From Haemonchus contortus (lineage: Eukaryota; Nematoda; Chromadorea; Rhabditida; Trichostrongylidae): 64,000 nucleotides of DNA. This document shows positions 45,759 through 60,700 of this stretch, in pieces. Below the pieces are notes generated by a model, which saw nothing but the letters and a program-made list of their open reading frames with translations, was not told the origin of the DNA and searched no databases. The stretch covers positions 11,261,514 to 11,325,513 of the forward strand of contig LS997562.1 in NCBI GenBank assembly GCA_000469685.2. Reading direction: 5' to 3'. A program made the translations under genes and the position numbers. Position 1 is the first letter of the stretch; every line of letters begins with the position of its first letter.

Positions 45759-48700
45759 CTATAAACACGCAATATCAAAAACACTCTTTCTCGATTTCCT
45801 GGTCAATATAGTCAATTCTGAGAGAACAGGAGAGCAGGAGAGCATTGTTATCAATCTGTTTAGCTTTGAAACCCACCCACAAATTCTCCTCTCATTCTGC
45901 GTGGGTGTGCGAGTGGATGGAAATCTAGGAAGCGCCCCACGTATTTGGCTCCCATTCAAAGTCCTAATGGCCTTATGAATGCGTATGTGATCAACGTGAT
46001 CACAATGACTTGCGGTGGGGGTCGATGTAGAAGGTTAGAGCTTTCAACCTCCTGGACAAGACTGGCACCAACTGAGATACTTTGAATGAATGGAAGACCT
46101 GGTCAGCCTGCGCGCCACTTGCCACTATACCGCATCACTCCTCTATACATGGCATCGAATTAGGTTTAGTCAAGGAAATAAGCTGCACTCGCTAGCTGCA
46201 GCCCTTTCAGCGGCTAAGCAGAAAGTGTAATTTCATTCCAGTTCGTAAAGGTATCAAATCAGTTTGTCCTCGAGAATCATGGATGGGAAAGAAAATTCAA
46301 AGATGGGTTAGGAAGGAAGTGTCGAGAACCACATTTAGCGGCAAGAGAGCCGTAATGGAGGACAGTTTCTCTCAACGCCAAGCCTGACCATGATGACAAC
46401 CAGAGCAACCCAGCTGAAAAAGCCTACGAATTTTTCCATAAAAGTTCCAAACTTACATTGAAAATTTTGAATCCCAGTGCATCATGATAGCTGTATGGTC
46501 GAATGATATGATCGGGACGTATCACTCGTGGAGGACGAAGTGCTCCAGCTTCACTTGCTCCTGCTACCCGTCGTACTGAATGCATTGTACTGCTGGCAAA
46601 GTCGACTACACCAGATACTGGTCGAGTGACAACTCCGATGAGACCCTAAGTAGTTATATCGTAACGAATTTAGATGAAAAGCTGTAAACAGAATAACAGA
46701 TGAAAAAATGAATAAACAACTTAATGAACCGAGTGTCTCACCTTTCCAACGCCTTTGACAAATCCCAGACCACCTTCTCGTTTAGCGCCTTCAATTGGTT
46801 TCGTCACGATACCGGTTATACCATCAATGACGCCTGCGCCGAGGCCTTTCACTCCTCTCGCCATTCCTTCGCCAAATGTCTGAGGGCGACGGTTCAAATC
46901 TTCCTGAAGTCAGATATCGCGATATTACCCGGATCATAGAAGTATTTGAGCTTCACAAAAGCTAACCTGACGCTTCCTCTGGTATTCCTGGTCGAATGTG
47001 AGCGCTGCGATACCTTTACCTACAGTTCCGGTAATTCGACCAACTGCACCGGCTGCACCACCAACTGCATGTCCAAACATCGACTGAACACCCAGGGCAA
47101 CACCCGAAGCGAATTCCTGGAAGCATTTTGATAGAAATCAGGAAAGCATTGGTGAATCCCTTGAACACTTCCATTAAATGTGAAAAAAACAGAGAGCACA
47201 GCGAGATCACTGGAGGCGAGTGAGCTCAAGGCCTGTTGATACCCCCATAAGGAATAAACTTCGAAGTCCAAGACTACCAGCTATTTCTGGAATCAGCCTC
47301 AGCTGATGGATGGCGACTGGGGTTGAAAACATTGAGATAGTGTTTACACAGAGGAGATCTAACGGATGTCCATGTAGGGTGTTTATGTCTTAGCGGTTCG
47401 CTGATTTACTCCGTCTGTTCTAAGTTAGCACTCATATGGTTGCATCAAGTAGCCTAGCGTAGAAGCACGTCTACGTCAATTTCGAAATTAAGTCTAAAAA
47501 AGTCTTTTGGCATTAATCAATCCCGTCTGAGGGAATTGCCCCCACATTCGACTTCCATTCAGAATCGTTGTGGTGTAATGAATGCGTGTGTACACAACAC
47601 AATGACTTGTCGTGGTCAGCAGATGTTCAAGTTAGTGCTTTCATCTTCCCAGACGAGTCTGGTACCAATTAGCCGACCCTAGAGGGATGGAAGCCTTGAT
47701 TGGCATAGACGGATGTCGATCCGGGATTGAACCTGTGACCATGCGTGTGGTGTAGTGCGCTGCTTGCCACTACACCACCTTTCCCCATTTAGAAATACTC
47801 CTTCAAATTAAATAAATTTACGGAGATGTTCGTCACTATTTGATTCAGATTTCTGCTCGAGTTATTCAACCTTTCTAGCTTATTTCAAACGTTCATATAA
47901 ATGACTAATGTGTGAAATGATGCCTATAGAGCATTGTACACACACCGAAAAGAATTTTAAAAAATGATAAGAATATTCGGACTCTACCTCTGGACCTTGA
48001 ATAAGTCCTTGGAACGGTTGATAGAACAGATCTTCAACTCCAGCCGAAAGATCTCGTACCAGACCGAACGGATTACCGATGATATCCAAGCCGAGAACCA
48101 GCACATACATCTAAATTTTTTTTTGTTAAATGAACATCAAAATTTATTCTTTAATATCGTCTTCTCCAAGCAATAGGCCCTGCCCAAAAGACTTACCTGA
48201 CGCAATGCCTGCTTGGTGTAATGCGAAATTATTTCACTATTTAGTTGATCAGTAGAATAGAATACACATTTTCGTTCGAAATAAGCAAGTCTGCAAGGAG
48301 AACACATTACTCCATCAATTCCACAAACAAATACAAAAATCAAAAGGACCAAGAAATAAAAAGAAGAAATGAGAAAACAGTAGCATACTTGAAGACTACA
48401 TCCTGAAGTTCAGTGACAGAAACTCCTATGCTCTGGAATAGAACCTTGAAGAACTCGGACTGAATAGGCATGGCTGCACCACTTTCAGTTTCACCAGTGG
48501 TTCCGCCAATGGAGAAGGAGAGATGGATCTGAAGACTTTCGAATTCACACGTTTTGAGACCAACAAAGAAAAAAGCTATTCCAGAATGAACTGTTACCAA
48601 TCAAAATCGTAAAGGCATTCAAATTTAACAGAATAAAGAAGTAAAAAGTAGATTTGCAGTTTTAGCCTCTCGTGCAAGCCAGATTCAGCTAGATCGACCC

Positions 48701-51700
48701 GGTAGAGCTAGCTAATCTACTGGCTGGAGCAGTGCTTGAATGGCGAATCATTCAAGTAATAGCCTTCTGATAAAACGCGACACAACCCAGATCAAAATAG
48801 AATGAGCGGAAAAAGCTCCTTCTGAAGTACGACGGTGTTCTGTCTCTTCCTACCCCCCCCCCCCCCCTCCCCCCTCCCCCACACACACACAGCTTGCCAC
48901 AAATGGAACTGAGCCAGGAGAGGAGTATCCTCAGGACAAAGTGGCTAATTAATTATTCGACACTCAAAAGCTACTCTAGGGATTAGCCAAGCTCCGTTCG
49001 AAAAAAACGTCATTATTTCCAAATGGTTGGCCATCTTGAATAAAAGGTAAGGTAAACGAGAAAATCAAAGCAAACCCAGTAGTAGTTACCATAAGCGGTG
49101 AAATATGCAGATCATTATAAAAAGCTTTTGGTTTTTGTGAACGATGCTCCTGGGCAGTGTCTTCTAACCGAACCATAGCTGTCGCCATATCGCTTTCGAA
49201 TGGTCCCCTCTGAAAAAAAAAATTGTATTAAGCACACAATTGTCGCTATAACAATGGCTGCAATAGCGCGAGCGGTAGCGACGCGGCCAGTAGATCGACA
49301 CACAGTTAAATGAGCTGTAACGATCCAACAGCAACGCCACACCTTGCACTGCGGACGCACTTAGTAACGGACCTTACCGAGTAAGCTTCCTTGTTGACTT
49401 CTGACGCAATCAACGCCAAAAGGGCGTTGATAAGACCTTGATCTACTTGTACAGCAAATTCTTGGATCAGAACTCGAGCGTATTCCACTTCAGGTACTGT
49501 TGAGAATTCTGACTGCCTTTGTAAGAACGACAACTCGAGGAATGGCTTCGGAGCTGGAATTTACATTAGGAAGTAGCAACGAAAACAAAACGGTGAAGTA
49601 CGAAAGCATGAGGATCACTCAGTATCCTATAATTACCTACCATTATCCGCTACAATACTTTTTGGAGGTGGAACACTGGCCAGAACTCGTGGGAAAACGC
49701 AGGTTTCGAGCTGAAAAAGGAAGGTCGCATTCAGTCATCATTTCAACTCACCTTATTAAGGAAATAGCTATGCTACGAATCATCAACGTGTAACAATAAA
49801 TATCGATTTTACGCGCTGTAATTCATATAAACAACCTCTCAGGGTCATTCTGGAAATTTCACAACGATTTTTTTCTCTGAGAAAATCGGATATTGACACA
49901 AATTCACAAATTTTCATAACACTGTGAGGTAATAGGAAAATTATATTAGAATTACTAAACTAATTATATTAAAATTATTGAATTAAATTAAAATCACAAA
50001 CATACCTGGTTGTCAACCTGCACATGATTGATTTTCAAATGAAGTCGTGTTCGTTCAGCACTCTTTCCGTAATTAGCCCAGATACCTAAAAAAGAAGAAT
50101 TAAGCGAACATTGATTACTGGGTGCAGGGTCAGGCTTGTTCTTCTCAGTATTATTCCCTGAATCTGCCCTCAGAACTCGACCCGTCGTTATCTAAACGAA
50201 CGTAGGATGGAGTTAGCCGTGTGAAGCAGATTTTGGAGGAAATCGTGGGAGCCTCCTATTTCAAATAAATGGATCTAACACAAAATCTCTCAGGAAGTAC
50301 TGAATTATCAATCGCTTAGACTTTTTAAGCTTTTTTTAGGAGCAACCCTAATCAGAAAATGTCCAAATGTCTCATGTTGGACTGTTGCCGGAAGCTACAC
50401 AGGCTGCGATCTAAGTTCAAAAAACTGAGTCAAAACGACAAAAAAAGGAAATCAGTCAGTTCTTCCATTCCCTTCAAACTCAATAATCCGGAAGCGCACA
50501 CTAATGAAGTAGGCGATCACCCAGGAAGAGTGCAAGAAAAGTTAGAGGGGTCAACGATTCTACTGACAGTTAGCACTCGGTACGACAATGTAGGAGGGCG
50601 ACAGCAATGGACCTACCTTTCTCAAATATTCGGCGAATTTTCACTTCTTTACCCTTTTTCTTCTTCATTATCATGTACTCAAATGAGGCTTCAAACTGGT
50701 CAACTTGCTGAAAAGTTGAAGTATTGAAATATTCTCATTGATAGTCTGTGGTAATCAAGGATCATACGTGATATTCATTCGTAGGCGCAAGAAGATGCTC
50801 CTGATATTTCTCTTCTAGCGCTTGCATCATCTTGACTGCAAACGGTTTGAATCGCCCTTTTTTGACTTCCTCTTCCCAAAGGATGTCCGATGACGAAATT
50901 CCGATGTACAGTATCTGAAGAACGGCAAATTTCAGAGCGAAAGTGATTTTTTGGATCAATGACTGGTTGGCTACCTCTTTGCCAATATTGTTGTCCACGA
51001 TGGATATGCCCACTCCTTGAAGCGCTATTTCGACTTGCATATCAACCATATCCGTTTCCCACGATCCATAAGCAGAACGGGCAATGTCCAAGTCATTAGT
51101 GAACAGCATTATCCGCTGCCTTCCTATCAGGAAGTTGGCGATATATACGAACCTAAAGACACACTAAATGACTTCCAAGTTCCAGCTTCACAGTCTAACT
51201 GAACTTCGAACTTAGCCAGCTTACTTTCTAACATTGGGGTCCGGCTGTAGATCGGCAAAATGATTCTGGTCAAGTCTATCCTCACCGGTATGGTTTCCAA
51301 CTTTATACTGTAAATATCAAATTTCATCACAATAAAAAAAACTCCGGCATCCATCAAGAAGAACGGCCGTGGGAAGACCATACGGATACGGATAAAAGCA
51401 AAAATAGATGAGCAAAATAGTAGGATGAAAGAGTTTAACCGAGCAGGAGATATAAAGAAAAAGTAATCCACATGTCATCGCTCCCACCACTCCCAGACAT
51501 CGCCCCTCTGAGAGTTTTACGATAAGTTTTCGAGTTATGAAAATTCAATTCAATAAGTTTGCAGGATGCTATTACTTCAGATACAGCACTGCAGCTTTCA
51601 AATAGAATAGGGCTCCAATCCAGCGCTCGAGCAACCTTTTCCACAGCTCAGGGAACAACTTGGAGAAGATTTTGTACGCACGAGTACAATATCTACTACA

Positions 51701-54700
51701 CGCGAACAATCGTCTAGTGGGGTAGTTTTGTGGGAAGAACTATAAGCTCTTTTTAAAAGATACTCAAAGCTTCTTTGGACTTTCCCGTGCCTAAGGTCGT
51801 GAAGCGGTGTGGACAAGCCAAAAAAGGTCTATAGAAGTGAAAGCATAAACAAAGCATAAACAAATTTCAATAATAATATAGAAAGAAGAAAGCTACGCTA
51901 CCAGCTTCAATGACTGAGACAAGTAGTTAAGCTTGAATCCTAACTAGGACAGACCGTACTTACAATAAGAATTCATTGGAGCTGTCAAGGACCCTGGATA
52001 AAACAGCCCCTTGAGAAAGGATAGTAAACCTCACCTCCATTATTTTGTCTCTTGTAACACTGGACCACGTGAAGTACATCATTTCATTACTATTAATCGT
52101 CTTCATCTCATGCCCCTTTTGTCCGAATGTGACAGGCATCTGAACTTAGAAAATGTCAGCAACTTCAGAGATATTATTTATGGTTAATGGAAAAGTGTAG
52201 TGTCAAGTGAGACCTACCTTGAGACTATTCATCACACACACTGGAGCCATTCCTTGTTGGAAGGGGGATAAATGGACGGAGACCGACGAATCAGATGTGG
52301 ATACACACACCTCTATTCCAACTTGGTCATTGTCAAGCTGAATAAGGAGGCTTTGTAGTCAATATGGAGAAAGGACCGGAAAAAGGATTCCCAAAAACCA
52401 CTTACATGACAAAGTGTCTCGAAATTCTCGGTGATCGGGAACAATATCGACTCCTGCTGTTGCCCTGCGTACCTCGCGCACAAGAACTTTCGCTTCGAGT
52501 TCTGTTGCGGCCATATCCCCACACACTAAAATAAAATTTGACTGAGACCCTCGAAAAAATGATCGTCTGTTTTCGAATCACCACACAAAAAAATTGGTGG
52601 TTCCTTAGGTAAGGTGAACCAAAACTGTCAAGCACAACTCGAAATGTCAACTGATGGAAGCCTACATGCCTAAGCGTTACCCCGCCACCCCATTGATCAT
52701 TTGTCGACCAGGGGGCTCAGTAATCTACCAAAGCATTGAAGAATGTCATGTTCGTCTATGCTTGCGATGCTCCCAGAAATTTCACCGCCTCTGAGTTACG
52801 TCTACAATGGCGTAGATGCAGCCAGCTGCTAATTTGCTAATTTAAAGCTAAATGTCAATTGTAACCGAGCCTATCCGATAATACTTCTCGAGGAAATCTG
52901 CGTCGTCGAGTATTCCCATCTCTATATCTTTGCGTGATCACTACCGTATTCGCTACCGAATGAGGGAGCTAAGGCTAAGCAGGTACAGGTTTGCCAAGTA
53001 GGCAATAGGACGATAAGTAGCTCCACTTGCTTTTCAGTAAGGCTACCAAAACTATCCGTAAAGGCAACTCGCGACATAAGGGAAAAGCTTCTCCAAACGT
53101 GGTGACGCGAGCCTACTTGCGCAATATGTTGTTTACCAAAATGTTCAGGTGAAATTCACCTGGAAAGCTTAGTACGGACCTAAACCTAGTCACCCGATCA
53201 CCACCCACCTAATCATCTATATCTATGACTTCTATAATACGTAACAATTCGAACAAATCACCCCGAGAACTAAAAACTTAAGTTGAACTAACCTTCTCAG
53301 CCGGAACTCTGACCCAAGTGCTCTGTCCTTCTTCTCTGACTTCCATATCCCATTTGCTGAGATTCGAGACTAAGAAGAATGGGCAGAATGAAACGATCTT
53401 TGTCAATCCCGACTGGCACAATTTGATGTCGACAGTTAACTGGAACAGAGCTTTTTTCTTGATTTCAAGGGGCAGATATCAAAAACGTCTCACCTCATAA
53501 TCTCGGTCTTTTCCTTTGCAGACGACTCTAGCCGGGTTACCAACCGTATCAAGTGGGAGTTCTTCCGACCATTGGCAGCCTGGTTCATCTACCAACACGC
53601 GAGACTGTAATTACTTTGTACAGGCCCTATACTCGAACTGAAAGGATCGTGAAAGGCTAAACCCCTTCTCGTCAACACGATACGCCATCAACTCTGATAA
53701 ACGGAGGAAAGGTGAAGATGACTGCTTAGCTCACCGATGCTCGTACCAGTACCAGTAGCAGTACCATACTGTTCTAAACCCTTCCCTGTAGAACATACCT
53801 TTTTCTTGTGTGTGAAGTCGGTGCTAGGGAATGGGAGAATCAGAGGATTCTCCTCGGCAAGGTGCTTTACGGCATATTCTAATTCCTAAAACAACAATAT
53901 AAATATTGTGGTCCGGATTACTGTGGTGACAAAGCAGTTATAGAGTGCGAAATCTGCTCTACACATAACTACTGCATGCCTACCAGTATAATCATTCTAA
54001 AAGCTTCTACTCAGAGTCAGACAGGAAAACACAGAAAGCAGATCGAGGTTTGTGAATCAAGCAAGAATTGTGCGGAAAAAGCTTGAAGAGTCATGCACGA
54101 TCTTTACCACATCATCAGCAACTCAACTCTTGATCGGGGTCGGGATCAACATGTGAAGGGCGCTAGAAAATTGCAAAAATTAATAAATTCAGTCCATGTC
54201 TTTCAGATAAGTGTTACCTGGAGCTTCAGAACTCAAAACGCCTTCGGCAGCAGCACAGAACATTTCATCAAAGGCACAGTTCACGATAACAGAGATTTAC
54301 CTCAGATTTCTCCTTAGGATGAGCCTATGAATCCCTGGGACAGCACAGGGGACACTGTCATGATGAAAAACGAAATAATAATAAGGACTCCAAAACCGGC
54401 CGGCTACTAGCTTAGCCGAAGTACACACCCAAGGCGGACGAGTTCTCACGCTATCGTAGAGGCTTACACGTTGCACGCACGCAGCTTACTGTAGCCATCT
54501 GTGCGCCATGGCACAACATTTGGACAGATCGTCCGAATACTCCTCCTATGCAGCTTTTGTCATCATATCTCGTCCAACCTCTGATTAAACCAATTTTTGT
54601 ACCTTATATCCCTCTGAATATTCCGATATTCGTTTTTTCTCGCGACCTTTGCACTAGTTTGGGCTACCACTTCCCCCTTATCGGCTATTCGTCTCAAACA

Positions 54701-57700
54701 AGATACCTTGAAGTTATCGTGAACTGTGCCTTCGATTGACACGCGCTGATGAACTATACCTCAAACTACAGATTACCGCGCCGCGACCGCATGCGTCACT
54801 GGCTGGTGAGTTTGGGAACGACCATCTGTAAGACACGAACTCCATTTCAGATTGACCTTAGCGCCCATTTATCAGAAGGCCCCGACTCCTGTGCAGCGAA
54901 GCAATGTTAATGCGATCGTTTTTCTTCTTCTTGAGACTGACACACACACGATATCGATCGATTAAGCTAGTAATTCGATCTGTGCAATGACCGCACTACA
55001 TATGTTCACCTGTTCTGAAGGCTGGGCCTTTTTGCAGGGCACACATTGTGTCGTGCTTTTCAGGAAGCTCCCGCCACATTCCTAGAATGGGCACGAAATG
55101 GTAGCTGTGCGTGACCGATGGTCCCACGGTTATATGTAGTGAAAGGGAAACTGTTAGTTCATGGGATAGAAAAAGTGTAGGAAAGGCAGCATTGAGCCCA
55201 CCATGTGTTTGAGTGTCATCGAAGTATTGTTTACCATCCAGAATGGAGCGTACAGATACACCTTCAAATCCCCGTGGTCCGTACTCCAGTGCAATCCAAG
55301 GAGCTGTAAGAAAACGAACAAATAGGCTGAATAATGCAAAAATCAAAATTTAACAATAATTAATCAATAAGTTTTTAACAAGAACCATAACTTTCGGGTA
55401 ATATTTGGATTTCAAAAGAAGAAATTGGAGTTTATCTTATGAAGCATAACCGGTAAGAATAAATGCAAGATCCTACAAGCTCCGACGAGCCACTGTCGGT
55501 GTTCAGCGCCACCACTTCGAGATCCTTCTTGACTTCCGGGATCTTCATATCAAGCGAGTACATCTCCCCTAGGTAAGGCGCCTGAAACCCGAACATTCGA
55601 AAGGCTCATCTATAAGGATAAACCACAAAACAACAAACAAAATAGACTGGACCAACCCAAAGTCGTAGGCGATGGCCTGGGATCATATTGAGCAGGGTAC
55701 AATCTCCTGGCTGCAGATCCAATGCAACTGGCATTTCTATGGTGACCGGGAATGGAAGAATGTTGTGGAATTGCATTGGAGGATAAATATGCATCGAATA
55801 CATCTCAGTTTGCTGATCGATTCCTGAAGAAACACTACCTTAGAACAATGGTGTATGTCATTGGCAATGTTCGTCAATGGATTGTCTTTACCGTAGAATG
55901 AACCGACTAGATCTTACAAGAAATTTCAGATGAAAACCTCACGAAGAAGGTAAATTGCAGGGAGGTACAATAGACCGAAAACGGAGATAGAATAATGAGA
56001 AGAAAGCAGACGAGGAAAACATGGTTGAGAGGATGATTGGAGAAAGTGGCATAGAAGACCGAAAAAATATAAAAGAGGAGTTTCATCATTACCTTCACGT
56101 ACTCGTTCCTCATGCACAACAGTCTCGAAAAAGTACCCTTGAGTGGTGTCTTCGCTCAAGTCACATCTGATCATTTGTCTTCGATTGTGCGTGAAGTTAT
56201 GCCAAGTCACTGACTCAAAGCTGACTTCACATCTGGAAAGCCTTCAACTCGGAATACAATGAACGCTAAAATTTCAAAAAGTCCGCTTGACTGCGTACAA
56301 CACTTGAAACTCTTACTTGTCGTTAGCTGGTCTGAAGAAAATCTCTCCTGTGGGGGAATATAGAAGTGGGACAGCCAGTTGAAGAATTTCACCAGGAGCG
56401 ACTGTTCCAAACAAGTCCAAGTTTGAACCATTTTTCGCATACAACTCCATGGGAACTTCAAGATGGTTTGTCACATTCACATGGGGTTTGAACGAAATGA
56501 TGCGCCGCCCATTCTCGATTGTTGTGTCCGCAATGATCTGAATTACCTTCGTATGGCAAGCAGCACATATTAGATATGGGGCTGTGACATGATTTTTCAA
56601 TACAGAAGAAGGATGACCATGTCAGAGATATAAAAGCAGGATGTAGTCCTGCACGGTTCAAAACTGGACCCTTACGGGGTTTTCATACTTAGGTCAATTC
56701 TCATTCGATTTTGTGACATCACCTGCTCCTAATTTCCATAGTAGTTTCAGTTCTTCTGTGACAGATCGTAAGCAATAATTGGCTGGATGACATGAAGGAC
56801 ATCTTCTACATGATCCTTCAGGTTGCTTCTGAGGTGTCCTTTGACATGGAAACATCACAGATGCCCCTAACCCCTTCCCTGGCTGAGGAAAAAAGTCTGG
56901 AAGCTAGCTTTGCCCTGCGCTCAATCAAGTGGGATAAAGCATATTTTGTGCGAGATGAGATGGAAAAAGAGGAAAAAAGACAGCAAAACAAAACAGGACT
57001 GATCTAACCTTCCACTGTTTTCCGGCATCACTTTTCTTCGGCAGTGGTATGGCAACCTTGTCAGCACGACCAATCTTCAACTCTCTCACCGTATCCAGAA
57101 GGTTCACCCGTATACTTGCGCTCAGCTCGGTTTGATTAGAGCTAAGGCGCTCCTTGTCTGACTGAAATTAGGGTGATACCGAAATTTTGAAACCAAGGAT
57201 ATAGGAGTTCTACGGTGTTTATGAAATAAAACCCTACCGCTTCCGCTGCCTTTGCTGTTGTTTCCTTGCTCATTTTCAAATCAACGAACATGCCATGCGG
57301 TGCTTCAACTTCTTCGCCATCTCCACCTACCTAAAAGAATGCCACTTTAACATACCCGTTCAGCTGGAGATAGGAAGTTACTGCAGGGTAAAATTGAGGT
57401 TTTTTGGGACCCATCGGTCTCGGACAGAAAATCCAAAGTCACGCATGGATTTTGCAGGATAACTGTATAAATTGCGCTTGAAATAAACAAAAACAAACAA
57501 ATAAAAGCATGAATAATCGGACAACTGCACGTTCTACAGATGAGTATGGAAGCGTACTTCAAAACTTCATATTATTAAAGTCTTTTAACAATTCTGTAGA
57601 AACCTGCACACTACCTGGATGGTATCGGAATCAGCCACTTTGATAATAATGCCAGTCTCGTTGAGAACCAGGAACGGGGACACACCAGGAAGATGTCGAC

Positions 57701-60700
57701 TAAGAGGTGGACTGCTCTCTTTCGCAGCATTAGCAAACTCCTAAGAGTTGTATGTTAATCTCGCATAACAAATAAGCAAATGAATAAAGGCTAATCCACC
57801 TTGGAGATTTGATTTAACAGCACGATAAATGTTTTCGTTACAGTGAGATTCATCATATCTTCGGCGTCAATCTTCACATCCATTCCAGGGCTCATGTCTC
57901 CTGGATCGTTCTTGTCGCGCCCTTTGACCTGAACACCACCACAATAAGCTCCCGCACACAGGAATGAAGACCTGTGAGACCGAGAACAGGGATCAAACCT
58001 TCATAGTGAGGTTCCAAGGATTCCAGTTATCAGTACCGTTTTCCACAGGTTCAATCACTGGTTCCCAAACGCTGCAATTCATAGAGCATTTGATAGCAAA
58101 TAGAAGGCCTACTAAACCCAACAAACAGACCTCAACGACTCATTGTAGTAGGACATCTGCATAGAAAGATTTGCGGAAGCCTGTAGCGCTGATGACCAAT
58201 TGGATGCTTCAGCCTTAACCAGCATTTGCATGAAAATCAGCGGGACAGGAATCTGAAATGAAAACACTTTTTCGAAATATCAGGAAATAAGAAAGATAGA
58301 AAACAGAAGTTTAAGGAACACAGGATACTGTGGAACCAAACAAAGCAGTAGAAGAGTGCATTTCCAACTGACCGCACTAGATCCCGCTTCAAGGGTAAAG
58401 TTCATGCGTTCGATTTCAACATGGGCTTTCTCTATAGAGGCTTTAGGTACTTCGAGAGCTTCAGAAGGATCCCGCTCTTCCGAACAAGCTTCTTCAGCCG
58501 TTGGAACATCGTAAAACCAGAACCTGAAGGGTTAATTCAAGAAGAAAAATAGAAAGATTTTGGGAAAGATTAATGTATTCAACCAAAGTTAGTACAAGGA
58601 AAAAAGTTTTATCAAGCACAAAAGGTTCCGGAAAAGTTCTTGCCGAACTCAAAGACGGGCACAAAAATGAAATTTGAAACTCTTGGCAATCAGGGAGCTG
58701 GATTGAATAAAGCAGTTAGTTTGGGAATAGGAAGACAGGGGTGTGCTCATTGTTAAAGAATGCCATTACATTGGTAGTAACAACTTTACAAACTGGGCAT
58801 AACCCTCCCTCCCCGCCTCATACTCGAACCTATCTAGTGGGTAAATTTAAAGTTTGGGAGGATAAAGGGACTGACTTGTCAGTTGGGTGGTCATCAAAGG
58901 CCATCCTACCTGATCTAGAGGCATTCCAATTACCACCGCAACTATTAATGGAAATCTAATCCGGGGAACGGGGCACACACGCCAAGTGGGTTTCATTAAC
59001 CGAAAAACATTAGTCTATACCCTTCAATGAGTAAAATTGAACATGACGCTGCAGTTACTTTTCTCTTACTGCCATCTTACACAAATCAATACATCAAGAA
59101 CGAGACAAGAACGTCGGCAAAGAGCTCCATGAAACTAAAATTCTTCCAAGATCTTCTATTACATACTTTTTCTGTTCAATACGCCTAGCTCGCCAGTAAT
59201 TCGGGAACGACGGTAGCTTCTTATCAGACGATGACGAACTATTATCACCCTGAAAAGAAACACCAGGATTGTTCCACTTTGATACTGTCCAAATACCAGG
59301 ATAATCTCACTTTGATACTGTCCAAAGACAGGAAAGATTGCAAAGCCTGCTCGAACCTACCACTGCACTGCTCTTCGCAAATTCAGCATTCACGGTCGAG
59401 AGAAGACGTATAATCGAAGGGGCCATTCGAATTTCCATAGGTGACATTTTCAATACCACATAGGTCGAACTTTTTGAGTTGTCTACAGTCATATCGATCC
59501 CAATATTCATAGGCTTTAGCACCTACAAACAATTGCGATTTAAACAACATAATAAGATTGCTCGGCTTCAGCTCTGTATACTTGAAAAAGAATGCAGATT
59601 TAATTTCCATGTGCTTTCATCTCCCTAGATATTTTCAGCTCGCACCTCGAGTAGGGGAAAAAAACAACAAAGTTCACTTCAAACCCAAGATAGGCTGTAA
59701 ACCAAAAAGACCACCCACATACCTCATAGGTTATTTCATTCCTTCTCCATGGAGCATAGTAAGAGCTGAAGATAGCCAAATCCTCTACACCTCCTCTCAT
59801 GATTTGTTCCTTCGGAGACTGCAACGATATCATTCTTTTCGATAGAAGGAAATTTTTTTCAATCAAAAGACATAAATAAAATTGGAAGGAATTTGACTGA
59901 AACTTACTGGAGTTGCAACCATTTTCATGTTAAACGACAAGATAAGAGCTTGAGAAGTATCGGGCTCCATTGAATTCTCAACCAAGATGACTTCGACGCC
60001 CTGGAATCGAAGAGAGGCGGTTGCCGGTAAGAATATCACTGAAGGAGGTGGATGTGACAATCGCTCACCTGCATGTTACAATCCAGAACCATTGTCGGTG
60101 TTTTGACAGCCTCCTTCGAAGTAGCGGTATCAGAAGCGCCTTGTTTGATCTGTTTCGCTTTCGCGGCTTTCAGAGCATCCTTTTCAAACTCCATCTGCTC
60201 AGGAGATTGGGTTACAGTGAAGAAACGTGAAAGACAACCCAAGAACTCAGGGCACAGACAGATGAAGAATGCCGTCATTTTCAGCTTCACTGGAATAAGG
60301 AATTTTAACAACAAAGCAAGACCCTTCTCCCTTCAAACCTCACCGCCATAGGCTTCGAAAGATATCAGGGAGATCGCACTTTCACTTATTCAACACTGAC
60401 CATTTTTGTTTTGTTCAGCATCCTGAGAAAACGCTAACGCTATGAACCGTTCATTCTCGTTGCTCGACTTCTTATCCAGCAGCTGATGAATCTTGGTCTG
60501 AGCATGACGTTCGTCTGACATCGTGAAAGTGTTCATTGATAGTGCCACATTCATCGAGTTGTCTTCCTAAACTTCTAGTTTTAGAATGAAACTGAAACTT
60601 GAATAATCTATTCTACCAGGGCTAGTAGTGTTCAGCAGCCGCTTTTTGAGTATCAGATAGAGTTCACGGCCATTTTAAGGTGGACACTCATTTGAAAAAT

